7,051 bases of DNA from an uncultured Bacilli bacterium (GCA_944329505.1 CALVIJ010000047.1:1-7051); one strand, 5' to 3'; counted from the stretch's first letter, positions 1 to 5,904 are shown. A program made the numbers and translations. The notes: generated by a model not told the origin, from the letters alone.

Positions 1-857
1 CTTTCATCGTGTCCTCCACCTAGGCCAGCACCTCTTTGACGACCAACGGCATCAATTTCATCGATGAATACTAGACAAGGAGCACTTTGTTTTGCTTGTT
101 TGAACATATCCCTAACACGGCTAGCTCCGACTCCGACGAATAATTCGACGAATTCTGAACCACTTATGAAATAAAATGGTACGTTTGCTTCACCGGCTAC
201 GGCTTTGGCTAATAAAGTTTTACCAGTTCCTGGAGGGCCTACTAATAAGACACCTTTTGGAATTCTAGCTCCCATTTTTTGGAATTTTTTAGGATTTTTT
301 AAGAAGTCAATTAATTCTGACATTTCTTCTTTTTCTTCTTCTAATCCAGCAACATCTTTAAATGTGACTTTGGTATTTCCACCACTTAAACGGGCTTTTG
401 AACGTCCAAAATCCATTGATTTGCTATTTCCACCCATTTGTTTAGTAATAAGATAGAAACCAACTCCTACAATAATAAGCATTGGTAAGATATTAATTAA
501 AAATAGTAAAAATGGGCTTGAGCTAGGATCAGTTGAAGTAGTTAATTTAAATCCTGCTTGTTCTTCAGCATCTAATAGTTTAACCATTGTTTCGTTAGTT
601 AAAGGCATATTAAAGGCGAATGTTTCGTTTTCTTTATAGTCTTTAAGAGTACCTCTAATGGTATAAACATTGCTTTGACTGTTAGGAACAACATTTATTT
701 CTTTGACTTCCTTATTTTCTACAGCTTCCATGAATTCACCATATGTGAGTTCATTAACTTTTGTATTCATTGTACCGACTAAGGCGTACATACAAAATAG
801 AAAAATTGCGAGAAATAAATAAGGAAATAGTCCTTTTTTAACAACTTTTTTATTCAT
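1..857 (-). CDS. ftsH: ATP-dependent zinc metalloprotease FtsH, N-terminal part (cut by window edge)
   Basis: FtsH is a membrane-anchored AAA+ protease that extracts and degrades misfolded membrane proteins and some short-lived cytosolic ones. I translated 285 complete codons from the ATG at 857. A short lysine-rich N terminus leads into a first membrane segment at about residues 11-28. An extracytoplasmic domain at about 30-113 is followed by a second membrane segment at about 115-137. The AAA module then starts, with Walker A GPPGTGKT at 207-214, the pore motif FVGVGA at 240-245 and Walker B FIDEID at 264-269. The reading frame ends near GLGGGHDE, before the second region of homology and the HExxH zinc protease domain, which lie outside the window. 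The ATG shares one base with the tilS stop (TAATG). The ribosome site AGGAAG (864-869, 6 bases upstream) lies inside the last tilS codons, so translation is probably coupled to tilS. The motifs are diagnostic. Confidence 0.97.
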   Translation of the reverse strand, partial: MNKKVVKKGLFPYLFLAIFLFCMYALVGTMNTKVNELTYGEFMEAVENKEVKEINVVPNSQSNVYTIRGTLKDYKENETFAFNMPLTNETMVKLLDAEEQAGFKLTTSTDPSSSPFLLFLINILPMLIIVGVGFYLITKQMGGNSKSMDFGRSKARLSGGNTKVTFKDVAGLEEEKEEMSELIDFLKNPKKFQKMGARIPKGVLLVGPPGTGKTLLAKAVAGEANVPFYFISGSEFVELFVGVGASRVRDMFKQAKQSAPCLVFIDEIDAVGRQRGAGLGGGHDE

Positions 858-2185
858 TACAAACTTCCTTTCTTTTGGTACCTAATTATTATATCATAGT
901 TTTGCTGTTTTTCTCTATCAAATTTAGTTTTTTTTAGGCCAGGAAGCCAAATAATTTCGCCATTACTGTCAGTGACTATTGGCCATAGGTTTCTTTCACT
1001 TGTTGGAATTTTTTCATCGATAAAAACATCTTTTATTTTTTTTGTCTTATTTAGACCTTTTAAGACTATTTTATCACCATCTTTTTTTGTTCTGATGTGG
1101 ATTGGCAATTTAATATCTTTAGAATTTATTTTGGTTACATAGTTAGATGTGTCATTTGTATTATCAACAATTTCTATTATATGATTGTTTGGTAATTCTA
1201 ATGAGCTTTCTAAAATGTAATCATATTCTTCTACTTCTTTATTTTCTTCTATCCAAACATTATTATATGATTTAATTAAAATTTTATTATTTGGAAGATT
1301 TATTTTTTGATTTGGTTTATTATTTTTTACTATGGATAAAATGTTATTCACATGATTATCAGTTATTAAATTAATATCATCTTTATATGTTTGTTCTAAA
1401 ATATTGTGGATAATTTTCTTTTGAATTATTGGTTCTTCTTTTAAAAACAATTCTAAATTTAATTTGTTTTCTTTATAAATGTTGGGAATTATTTTTTGTG
1501 TTTGGTTGTTTAAATACTCTTCAGTTTCGGTTAGGGTTTTACTAAATTCCAAAAACTTTAAATGAACGTTTTTGTTTTCATTTTTTAGGTGTGGTAAAAT
1601 ATATTTTCTTATACGATTTCTTGTGAAAACATCACTATCATTTGTCTTGTCTAAAGCATAAGGAATGTTATTACTTTTTACATAGTTTAATATTTCTGCT
1701 TTTGTTTTAGTGATTAATGGACGATATATTTTATAATTTTGTTTATTTGTTATTTCACTAAATGCGGCATAGCCTTTTAAAGATGATCCTCTAATTAAGC
1801 GCATCATGATAGTTTCCATTAAATCGTCACCATGATGAGCGGTTAATAGGTAAGGGGATGAATACTTTTTGATTAATGTTTCAAAGAATTCATAACGTTT
1901 TTTTCTAGCATAGTTTTCAGTATTTCCCTTGTATTCATCAATTGTCATATATTCAAAAATGATATTATTTTTTTCGCAGTATTCTTTAACCATTTTTGCT
2001 TCGTCATCACTTTCTTTTCTTAGTTTGTGATTAACGTGAGCACATACTATTTTTAAGTTCTTTTCTTTTTTTACTGTGGATAACAAATTTAATAACATCA
2101 TAGAATCTGGTCCACCTGAGGTGGCGACAATGACACTTACATTATGAGAAATTTCTCTTTTTAATTTTTCTAAAATATCATTCAT
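857..2185 (-). CDS. tilS: tRNA(Ile)-lysidine synthetase TilS
   Basis: TilS converts the wobble cytidine (C34) of tRNA-Ile2 (CAU anticodon) to lysidine, using ATP and lysine, so that the tRNA reads AUA instead of AUG. The protein is 442 residues from the chosen start, close to the usual full-length size. The N-type ATP pyrophosphatase P-loop SGGPDS is at 23-28, the AHHGDD motif at 116-121 and the conserved NRIR at 190-193. The C-terminal tRNA-recognition domain appears complete: IHIRTKKDGDKI at about 363-373, then KKIKDVFIDEKIP near 382-394. The frame is also open from a GTG at 2194 and an ATG at 2191. I prefer the ATG at 2185 because GGTGAT sits at a better distance from it; the upstream starts fall inside that site. 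The gene overlaps the end of ung by 8 bases and shares one base with the ftsH start, so it is the middle gene of a tight operon. AUA codons are used in this genome, consistent with an essential role. Confidence 0.96.
   Translation of the reverse strand: MNDILEKLKREISHNVSVIVATSGGPDSMMLLNLLSTVKKEKNLKIVCAHVNHKLRKESDDEAKMVKEYCEKNNIIFEYMTIDEYKGNTENYARKKRYEFFETLIKKYSSPYLLTAHHGDDLMETIMMRLIRGSSLKGYAAFSEITNKQNYKIYRPLITKTKAEILNYVKSNNIPYALDKTNDSDVFTRNRIRKYILPHLKNENKNVHLKFLEFSKTLTETEEYLNNQTQKIIPNIYKENKLNLELFLKEEPIIQKKIIHNILEQTYKDDINLITDNHVNNILSIVKNNKPNQKINLPNNKILIKSYNNVWIEENKEVEEYDYILESSLELPNNHIIEIVDNTNDTSNYVTKINSKDIKLPIHIRTKKDGDKIVLKGLNKTKKIKDVFIDEKIPTSERNLWPIVTDSNGEIIWLPGLKKTKFDREKQQNYDIIIRYQKKGSL
864..869 (-). 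promoter_or_regulatory. ftsH ribosome binding site inside the end of tilS
   Basis: The minus strand reads AGGAAG 6 bases before the ftsH ATG, within a longer purine run. It is part of the last tilS codons, so there is no separate leader. This supports the ATG at 857 and coupling of the two genes. Confidence 0.75.
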
Positions 2186-2843
2186 CTTCATCACCCCATT
2201 TAATTGGAGTAATACTGTGACTTACTAAGAAGTTATTGGTTTTAGAAAATGGCTTACTTCCGAAAAAGCCACGATGAGCGGATAATGGGGATGGGTGAGG
2301 ACTTTCCACAATATAATGGTTAGGATTTGTAATTAAAGCTTTTTTACTTCTAGCAAAGCTACCCCATAAAATGAAAACGATTGGTTTTTCTCTTTGGTTT
2401 AATAATTTAATTAAATTATCAGTAAATGTTTCCCAGCCTTTATCTTTGTGGGATAGGGGAGTATCTTTGACAACTGTCATAATTGAGTTAAGCAAGAAAA
2501 CTCCTTGTTTTGCCCAGTCTGTTAGATTGTTGTTTGTCCTGGTGACACCTAAGTCGTTTTTTAATTCTTTAAAGATGTTATCAAGTGAAGGTGGTCTTTT
2601 AACTCCCTCTTCAACTGAGAAAGAGAGGCCATGAGCTTCGTGCGGGCCATGATATGGATCTTGACCTAAAATAACAACTTTTACTTCATCGTAATCGGTA
2701 TATCTTAAAGCATTAAAAATATTTTTATATTCTGGATAAATTGTTTTTTTACCATATTCATTTTTGACAAAAACACCTAAGTTTTTAAAATATGGTTTTT
2801 TCATTTCATCTTTTAAAAGTTCATCCCATTTTTTATTAATCAT
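2178..2843 (-). CDS. ung: uracil-DNA glycosylase, family 1 (Ung)
   Basis: Ung cleaves the N-glycosidic bond of uracil in DNA, starting base-excision repair of deaminated cytosine or misincorporated dUMP. The 221-residue protein has the usual length and all family-1 motifs. These are GQDPYHG at 60-66 (general base Asp62), GLSFS at 72-76 for uracil stacking, LLNS at 117-120 with the uracil-reading Asn119, and HPSPLS at 183-188 with the catalytic His183. The ATG at 2843 is preceded by AGGAGAGGTG at 2851-2860, a strong ribosome site 7 bases away. Its TGA stop lies inside the start of tilS, giving an 8-base overlap, so ung is the first gene of a ung-tilS-ftsH unit. It follows a terminator directly and should have its own promoter in the short gap upstream. 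No residue looks abnormal. Confidence 0.97.
   Translation of the reverse strand: MINKKWDELLKDEMKKPYFKNLGVFVKNEYGKKTIYPEYKNIFNALRYTDYDEVKVVILGQDPYHGPHEAHGLSFSVEEGVKRPPSLDNIFKELKNDLGVTRTNNNLTDWAKQGVFLLNSIMTVVKDTPLSHKDKGWETFTDNLIKLLNQREKPIVFILWGSFARSKKALITNPNHYIVESPHPSPLSAHRGFFGSKPFSKTNNFLVSHSITPIKWGDEDE
2190..2195 (-). promoter_or_regulatory. tilS ribosome binding site inside ung
   Basis: The minus strand reads GGTGAT, which matches the downstream half of the extended Shine-Dalgarno AGGAGGTGATC. It lies 4 bases before the ATG at 2185 and overlaps the alternative GTG (2194) and ATG (2191) starts. It therefore argues for 2185. It is made of ung codons, so tilS initiation depends on ribosomes translating ung or on this modest site. 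Confidence 0.5.
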
Positions 2844-2867
2844 TATACTGCACCTCTCCTGCGATAT

Positions 2868-2896
2868 ATTGTAACATTTTTCCTTATAAATTAAAA
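2868..2896 (-). promoter_or_regulatory. candidate promoter of the ung-tilS-ftsH operon
   Basis: On the minus strand an extended -10 element, TGTTACAAT, has its hexamer TACAAT at 2868-2873 (5 of 6 consensus bases). A weak -35-like TTTTAA (2891-2896) lies 17 bases upstream. The predicted start near 2861 gives a leader of about 17 bases carrying the ribosome site. The -35 element overlaps the T-rich tail of the preceding terminator, so termination and initiation share sequence here. This is a pattern match only. Confidence 0.5.
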
Positions 2897-2921
2897 GAAA
2901 AACCTACCAATAATTGGTAGG
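2893..2921 (-). terminator. intrinsic terminator after abiEii (hairpin copy B)
   Basis: A perfect 8-base stem (CCTACCAA / TTGGTAGG, 2903-2910 and 2914-2921, 3-base loop) starts 7 bases after the AbiEii stop. On the minus strand it is followed by TTTTTCTTTT, so it fits a rho-independent terminator for the AbiE operon. The same hairpin, differing only at the central base, recurs at 4469-4487. Confidence 0.75.
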
Positions 2922-2928
2922 AACTATT

Positions 2929-3765
2929 TTATACGAAAATTGGCTTTATAATTGAAATAATATTCTCAAGACATTTTATTATTTCATCAAATTCAATATT
3001 TTGAGCATAATCATATTTATTAGCATATTTTTCCCATCTGTTTCTTAAAATCGCGCTATATTTAATTATAGTTACATTTTCTATTATATCTCCGCTAAAA
3101 CTTCTTTTATCAAATGTTTTTTTAATTGCTTTTTTTAAAATTTCTTTATTTATTTTTTTCCACTCTTTAGTATAAATTAAATAAATATCATAAAAGTCGC
3201 GCATTCTACCATTTACTTCTAATCTGTTTAAAATTGTTTCTATTTTTTCTGCTAATATTGTTTCTATGTTATACGCCCAGACTGTAAGTACTTTATTATC
3301 TAGTAAGGTTTTATATTTATATGATATTTCTTTTGGTGTTATCGGATCTCCTGTAGCAATATCTATATGAAATTTTTCTTTTATTTCATACAGCTCAACC
3401 ATCAGATTTATTCTAAAGCCTCCGTATTCATCTTCATCTCGTATTTCCTCCATTCCAAGAAAATTTATTTTTGCATTATCACTTATATCTATTGATATAA
3501 TCTCTTTAATCATTTTAACTACATTTTCTTCAGTAAAATCAGCATTTTTAAATGCAGTATCTATATCCATTGTATTTCTGTTTTCAATGCCAAAAAATGT
3601 ACTTAAATAGAAGCCACCTTTTAATATAAAATTGTCTTTATATTTACTTATAGATAGTCTTTCTATAAATCTATCATACATATATAATCTGAGTAATGTA
3701 TTAAAGTCTATATTTTTTTCTTTGGAAATATTTTTCAATTTACTTTTTATTTGCATACTATTCAT
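2929..3765 (-). CDS. abiEii: AbiEii/AbiGii-type nucleotidyltransferase toxin
   Basis: This is a DUF1814-type nucleotidyltransferase-fold protein, the toxin half of AbiE systems. Family members are abortive-infection effectors, and characterised relatives bind GTP or modify tRNA with nucleotides. The 278-residue protein shows FILKGGFYLSTFFG at 46-59 and MDID at 66-69 (metal-binding Asp67 and Asp69). These are followed by HIDIATGDP at 133-141 (a further acidic site at Asp135), ILAEKIE at 170-176 and RMRDFYDIY at 187-195. That is the expected motif order with all acidic residues kept, so the toxin is probably active. The ATG at 3765 overlaps the end of the antitoxin gene by 8 bases. A second in-frame ATG at 3756 lies one base after the antitoxin stop (TAG-T-ATG). 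Neither has a convincing ribosome site, so translation is probably coupled to abiEi. In sampled lines its base composition is not clearly different from that of tilS. The exact substrate cannot be read from the sequence. Confidence 0.9.
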   Translation of the reverse strand: MNSMQIKSKLKNISKEKNIDFNTLLRLYMYDRFIERLSISKYKDNFILKGGFYLSTFFGIENRNTMDIDTAFKNADFTEENVVKMIKEIISIDISDNAKINFLGMEEIRDEDEYGGFRINLMVELYEIKEKFHIDIATGDPITPKEISYKYKTLLDNKVLTVWAYNIETILAEKIETILNRLEVNGRMRDFYDIYLIYTKEWKKINKEILKKAIKKTFDKRSFSGDIIENVTIIKYSAILRNRWEKYANKYDYAQNIEFDEIIKCLENIISIIKPIFV

Positions 3766-4366
3766 ACATCAATTCTATAAAATTCATTACTTCTTCTTTT
3801 ACGCCAAGTTTTTCAGCATACATAGAAAGTTTAGTAAGATTTTTATCCTTTCTTTTTATATATTGTTTTACACTATATTTAACGTGGTCTAAATCCATTC
3901 TGTTTTTAGATTTAATAATATCACAGATACATCTTTCAATATCATAGGCTTTTACTTTGTTTCCCATTGGAGTTTCAACATATTGTCTTCCTAATTCAAA
4001 TATTTCTTTATCCACAAAGAAACAGTTATGCTCTAATAATTTTTTATTATGATAGCCTCTTTTTATGGTAATATCATATTTATTTGTTGGTGCTTTTATT
4101 GATAGCCCATGAAAATAAAGGGCGGTCATATGAGAATATGTTACATTTTCGATTCTAGCAATAAAAGTAAAATATTTATCTTCTATTTTTGTTGGATCAA
4201 TATATATTCCATATTCTACCCATTCTAATAGTCCAAGTTTTTGCATTATGTGGAGATACATTCTATGTACTCCTCGTTGTGTCACTTGTTTAGCAGTAAC
4301 ATATCCATTATTTTCTTTAAGTATTTCTTTTATCATAATTATATTTTTGTTTTTTTCCCACTCCAT
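3758..4366 (-). CDS. abiEi: AbiEi-type antitoxin / transcriptional autorepressor
   Basis: AbiEi-family antitoxins neutralise AbiEii without a stable complex (classified as type IV) and repress their own promoter through an N-terminal winged helix. The 202-residue protein fits. A helix-turn-helix/wing region runs over about residues 8-58, with GYVTAKQVTQRGV at 21-33 and a wing-like ending at GIYIDP. It is followed by the family signature YSHMTALYFHGLSIKAP at 77-93, an RGYHNKKL segment near 103-110 and DIERCICDIIK at 142-152. It is the first gene of the pair and overlaps abiEii by 8 bases. A strong promoter lies just upstream. The ribosome site before the ATG at 4366 is weak (AAAGAAAGCGTGAT); another in-frame ATG at 4336 is possible but also has no good site. 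This is a confident family call. The biological target, phage defence or plasmid-like maintenance, is inferred from relatives. Confidence 0.87.
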   Translation of the reverse strand: MEWEKNKNIIMIKEILKENNGYVTAKQVTQRGVHRMYLHIMQKLGLLEWVEYGIYIDPTKIEDKYFTFIARIENVTYSHMTALYFHGLSIKAPTNKYDITIKRGYHNKKLLEHNCFFVDKEIFELGRQYVETPMGNKVKAYDIERCICDIIKSKNRMDLDHVKYSVKQYIKRKDKNLTKLSMYAEKLGVKEEVMNFIELMYE

Positions 4367-4380
4367 AATATCACGCTTTC

Positions 4381-4412
4381 TTTGTCATTTTTACTACAAT
4401 TTTATCATTTTT
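4381..4412 (+). promoter_or_regulatory. candidate AbiEi operator: paired direct repeats across the start site
   Basis: TTTGTCATTTTT at 4381-4392 and TTTATCATTTTT at 4401-4412 match at 11 of 12 bases and start exactly 20 bases apart, about two helical turns. One copy covers the predicted transcript start and the other overlaps the -10 region. A weaker third GTCA-plus-T-run lies at 4423-4432, over the -35. This geometry suits a repressor with a winged helix, and AbiEi relatives bind repeats in their own promoters. AT-rich background could produce it by chance. Confidence 0.35.
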
Positions 4413-4427
4413 TAGTATAAGTGTCAA
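4399..4427 (-). promoter_or_regulatory. strong sigma-A type promoter of the abiE operon
   Basis: The minus strand carries a perfect -35 TTGACA (4422-4427), a 17-base spacer and TAAAAT (4399-4404, 5 of 6 bases). The predicted start is near 4392, giving a leader of about 25 bases before the AbiEi ATG. This is the best promoter match in the window, as expected for a gene pair controlled by autorepression. Confidence 0.75.
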
Positions 4428-4464
4428 ATTTTCAACATGTTTATTTGATAAAAACAAACATTTT

Positions 4465-4487
4465 AAAACCTACCAATTATTGGTAGG
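4465..4487 (-). terminator. intrinsic terminator after the tandem-repeat protein gene (hairpin copy A)
   Basis: CCTACCAATAATTGGTAGG on the minus strand forms an 8-base stem with a 3-base loop, starting 7 bases after the stop of the 4495-4968 gene and followed by TTTT. The short T-run makes it weaker than copy B at 2903-2921. It separates the repeat-protein gene from the abiE promoter. Confidence 0.6.
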
Positions 4488-4494
4488 TAAATAA

Positions 4495-4968
4495 TTATCT
4501 AGTTTTGTGATGTTCTTCTGCCGATGGTTTTAATCCTGGTTCTGCATCTAGATCATTTGACATATTGTAATTTTGCTCTAGCATTTCATCAGTAATTTCT
4601 TCGGCTGATGGTTTTAATACTGACTCTGCATCTGAATCATTTGACATGTTGTAGTTTTGCTCTAGCATTTCATCAGTAAATTCTTCGGCTGATGGTTTTA
4701 ATACTGGCTCTGCATCTGGATCATTTGACAGGTTGTAATTTTGTTGTAACCTTTCGTCTGTGAATTTTTGGGCATTTTCATTGATTTGTGGCATGTTTAT
4801 ATTTCCATTAATATATGGTGTTATTTCAGCACTTACAGGAATGATTCCATTCGTTTTTAATTCACTTATTAAATCCATTAATTCATGTGCATCTAATCCA
4901 ACTCCACCTAAAATTAAATCATAGCCACCTTTTTGATTTGGTTGAACAATATATTCGTTATTATTCAT
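4495..4968 (-). CDS. uncharacterised acidic protein with three 28-residue tandem repeats
   Basis: I do not recognise this 157-residue protein. The first 60 or so residues look like a small folded domain (EYIVQPNQKGGYDLILGG, then an acidic/leucine helix around LDAHELMDLISELK). They are followed by a short N/P-rich linker. Residues 69-96, 97-124 and 125-152 are three tandem 28-residue units. Each begins with F/I-TDE, contains QNYN-M/L-SND and DAE, and ends LKPSAEE. The protein then stops after a short basic tail, HHKTR. There is no signal peptide, membrane segment or cysteine. The ATG at 4968 has an excellent ribosome site, AAGGAG at 4978-4983, 9 bases upstream, so the gene is probably expressed. 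It lies between rsmA and the AbiE operon, with its own candidate promoter and terminator. The repeats are strongly acidic and probably extended or helical; a binding or spacer role is possible but unproven. Confidence 0.75.
   Translation of the reverse strand: MNNNEYIVQPNQKGGYDLILGGVGLDAHELMDLISELKTNGIIPVSAEITPYINGNINMPQINENAQKFTDERLQQNYNLSNDPDAEPVLKPSAEEFTDEMLEQNYNMSNDSDAESVLKPSAEEITDEMLEQNYNMSNDLDAEPGLKPSAEEHHKTR
4513..4764 (-). repeat. three in-frame 84-base tandem repeats
   Basis: Units at 4681-4764, 4597-4680 and 4513-4596 encode the 28-residue repeats of the unknown protein. Counting by eye, the last two differ at about 10 of 84 bases; the first unit is more diverged at its start (ERLQQNYNL against EMLEQNYNM). 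The length is a multiple of three, so gain or loss of a unit would keep the frame. This is consistent with recent duplication. Confidence 0.9.
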
Positions 4969-4992
4969 GTTCTACATCTCCTTTTCAAACTC

Positions 4993-5021
4993 ATAATATC
5001 AAAACACAAATAAAAAAACAA
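4993..5021 (-). promoter_or_regulatory. candidate promoter of the tandem-repeat protein gene
   Basis: The minus strand shows an extended -10, TGATATTAT, with the hexamer TATTAT at 4993-4998. A poor -35, TTGTTT (5016-5021), lies 17 bases upstream. The -35 is built from the terminator stem and T-run of rsmA. The predicted start near 4986 leaves just enough leader for the AAGGAG ribosome site. Confidence 0.45.
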
Positions 5022-5046
5022 GTAATATTTTCGATAAATCACTTGT
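5012..5046 (-). terminator. intrinsic terminator overlapping the rsmA stop codon
   Basis: ACAAGTGAT (5038-5046) pairs with ATTACTTGT (5018-5026), giving 9 pairs including one G-T wobble and an 11-base loop. Six further T residues follow on the minus strand, then ATTT. The 5' arm contains the rsmA TGA stop, so a terminating ribosome could interfere with hairpin folding. Confidence 0.7.
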
Positions 5047-5878
5047 CTTTACATTTATTTAAGTTGTTAGCTATTTCCGCAAATATTTCTATAGGCAGAG
5101 CTTCAGCTCTGACGGTTAGGTTTAAGTTATGTTTATTTAAAACTTCTTCTACTTTTTCTAAGTCATATCCTTTTAGATTATTTCTTAAGGTTTTTCTTTT
5201 TTGTTTGAATGAATCTCTAACTAATTTAAAGAAGATTTGTTCGTTATCAACTTTTATTTTGTTTTCTTTTTTAGTAAAGGATACGACGATACTGTCGACA
5301 TTAGGTTTTGGTATGAAAACATTTCTACTAACATCTAAAAGTTTTTCCACAGTATAGTAATAGTTTAAAAATATTGAAAGGGAATTATAGTCTTTAGAAT
5401 TGGGTTTTGCTTTAAATCTATCACCAACTTCTTTTTGGACCATAACAACTATTTTATCGATATTTAATTTATCTTCGATTAGTTTTACTATTATTGGAGT
5501 TGTAATATAGTAGGGCAGGTTAGCCACAACATAAATTTTTGAGTAGTTATATTTTTTTAGATCTTCTTTAACATTTCTTTTTAAGAAGTCTTCATAGATT
5601 ATTTCGGTATTTTCTTCGATGTTTTTTTCTAAGATTGGTTTTACTTCTTTATCTATTTCATAAGCTATAACGTGCCCAGCGACTTTACCTAATTCACTTG
5701 TGAGGGAACCTGCGCCTGGGCCTATTTCAATTACTAATGTTTCTTTATCGATATTTGATTTATTTATTATCCTCTCAATAATGTTTTTGTCCACAATAAA
5801 GTTTTGTCCAAATTTCTTTTTAAAGTTAAAATTTTCTTTATTAAGTTCTTTCTGCATTTTTTTAGGAGAATATTCCAT
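5039..5878 (-). CDS. rsmA: 16S rRNA (adenine1518-N6/adenine1519-N6)-dimethyltransferase RsmA (KsgA)
   Basis: RsmA dimethylates two adjacent adenosines in the 3' terminal hairpin of 16S rRNA late in 30S assembly, using S-adenosylmethionine. From the ATG at 5878 the protein is 279 residues, a normal length. Family motifs are complete: KKFGQNFIVD at 21-30, the SAM-binding IEIGPGAGSLT at 50-60, catalytic NLPYY at 120-124, MVQKEV at 146-151, FIPKPNVDS at 188-196, KQKRKTLRNN at 225-234 and RAEALP at 257-262. The frame is open from a TTG at 5884, but GGAGG at 5887-5891 is 8 bases from the ATG and only 2 from the TTG, so the ATG is preferred. It lies 26 bases after the ATPase stop with no terminator between, so the two are probably co-transcribed. 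The motifs distinguish it from Erm resistance methylases, since the usual KsgA-type NLPYY and C-terminal domain are present and the context is housekeeping. Confidence 0.96.
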   Translation of the reverse strand: MEYSPKKMQKELNKENFNFKKKFGQNFIVDKNIIERIINKSNIDKETLVIEIGPGAGSLTSELGKVAGHVIAYEIDKEVKPILEKNIEENTEIIYEDFLKRNVKEDLKKYNYSKIYVVANLPYYITTPIIVKLIEDKLNIDKIVVMVQKEVGDRFKAKPNSKDYNSLSIFLNYYYTVEKLLDVSRNVFIPKPNVDSIVVSFTKKENKIKVDNEQIFFKLVRDSFKQKRKTLRNNLKGYDLEKVEEVLNKHNLNLTVRAEALPIEIFAEIANNLNKCKDK

Positions 5879-5886
5879 ATACAAAA

Positions 5887-5891
5887 CCTCC
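5887..5891 (-). promoter_or_regulatory. rsmA ribosome binding site, decides the start
   Basis: GGAGG on the minus strand sits 8 bases before the ATG at 5878. The alternative TTG at 5884 is only 2 bases away and is therefore unlikely to be the start. Confidence 0.8.
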
Positions 5892-5904
5892 GACTATTTA
5901 ATAA

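Larger units (their letters stand above)
2899..4487. other. putative AbiE cassette bounded by 23-base direct repeats
   Basis: The segment holds only the abiE promoter, abiEi, abiEii and their terminator. Its ends are two same-orientation copies of a 23-base sequence (2899-2921 and 4465-4487): four A residues plus the 19-base hairpin, with one mismatch at the hairpin centre. Copy starts are 1,566 bases apart. There is no integrase, transposase or terminal inverted repeat inside. Acquisition or loss by homologous or replication-slippage recombination at the terminators is therefore an inference from layout only. Confidence 0.45.

Noticed and set aside
205..456. Plus-strand open frame of 83 codons
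   Set aside because: It lies wholly opposite the conserved FtsH reading frame, its translation resembles no protein I know, and it has no ribosome site of its own. It is a shadow frame. The same reasoning removes the plus-strand frames at 2371-2634, 3632-3892, 4887-5357 and 5700-5924.
2844..2882. Short minus-strand frame (ATG, 13 codons) overlapping the ung start, preceded by AAGG
   Set aside because: Its start overlaps the candidate -10 region of the ung promoter, so it would not be on the predicted transcript, and the frame is too short to judge.
2929..4366. AbiE genes as foreign DNA by base composition
   Set aside because: Hand counts on a few lines gave a G+C similar to tilS, so composition alone does not support recent transfer.
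4371..4388. Five-codon minus-strand leader frame (MTKKA) just before abiEi
   Set aside because: It has no ribosome site and its sequence is part of the promoter-proximal repeat; such a short frame is expected by chance.
2903..4487. Paired hairpins as insertion-sequence ends or a CRISPR array
   Set aside because: There are only two copies, about 1.5 kb apart, with no transposase between them and no spacers; T-runs after both, just downstream of genes, fit terminators.
4513..4764. 84-base repeats as a CRISPR or intergenic repeat array
   Set aside because: The repeats are contiguous, in frame and encode a coherent protein repeat, so they are coding tandem repeats.
5879..5884. TTG start for rsmA two codons upstream
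   Set aside because: It is only 2 bases from GGAGG; the ATG at 5878 has normal spacing.
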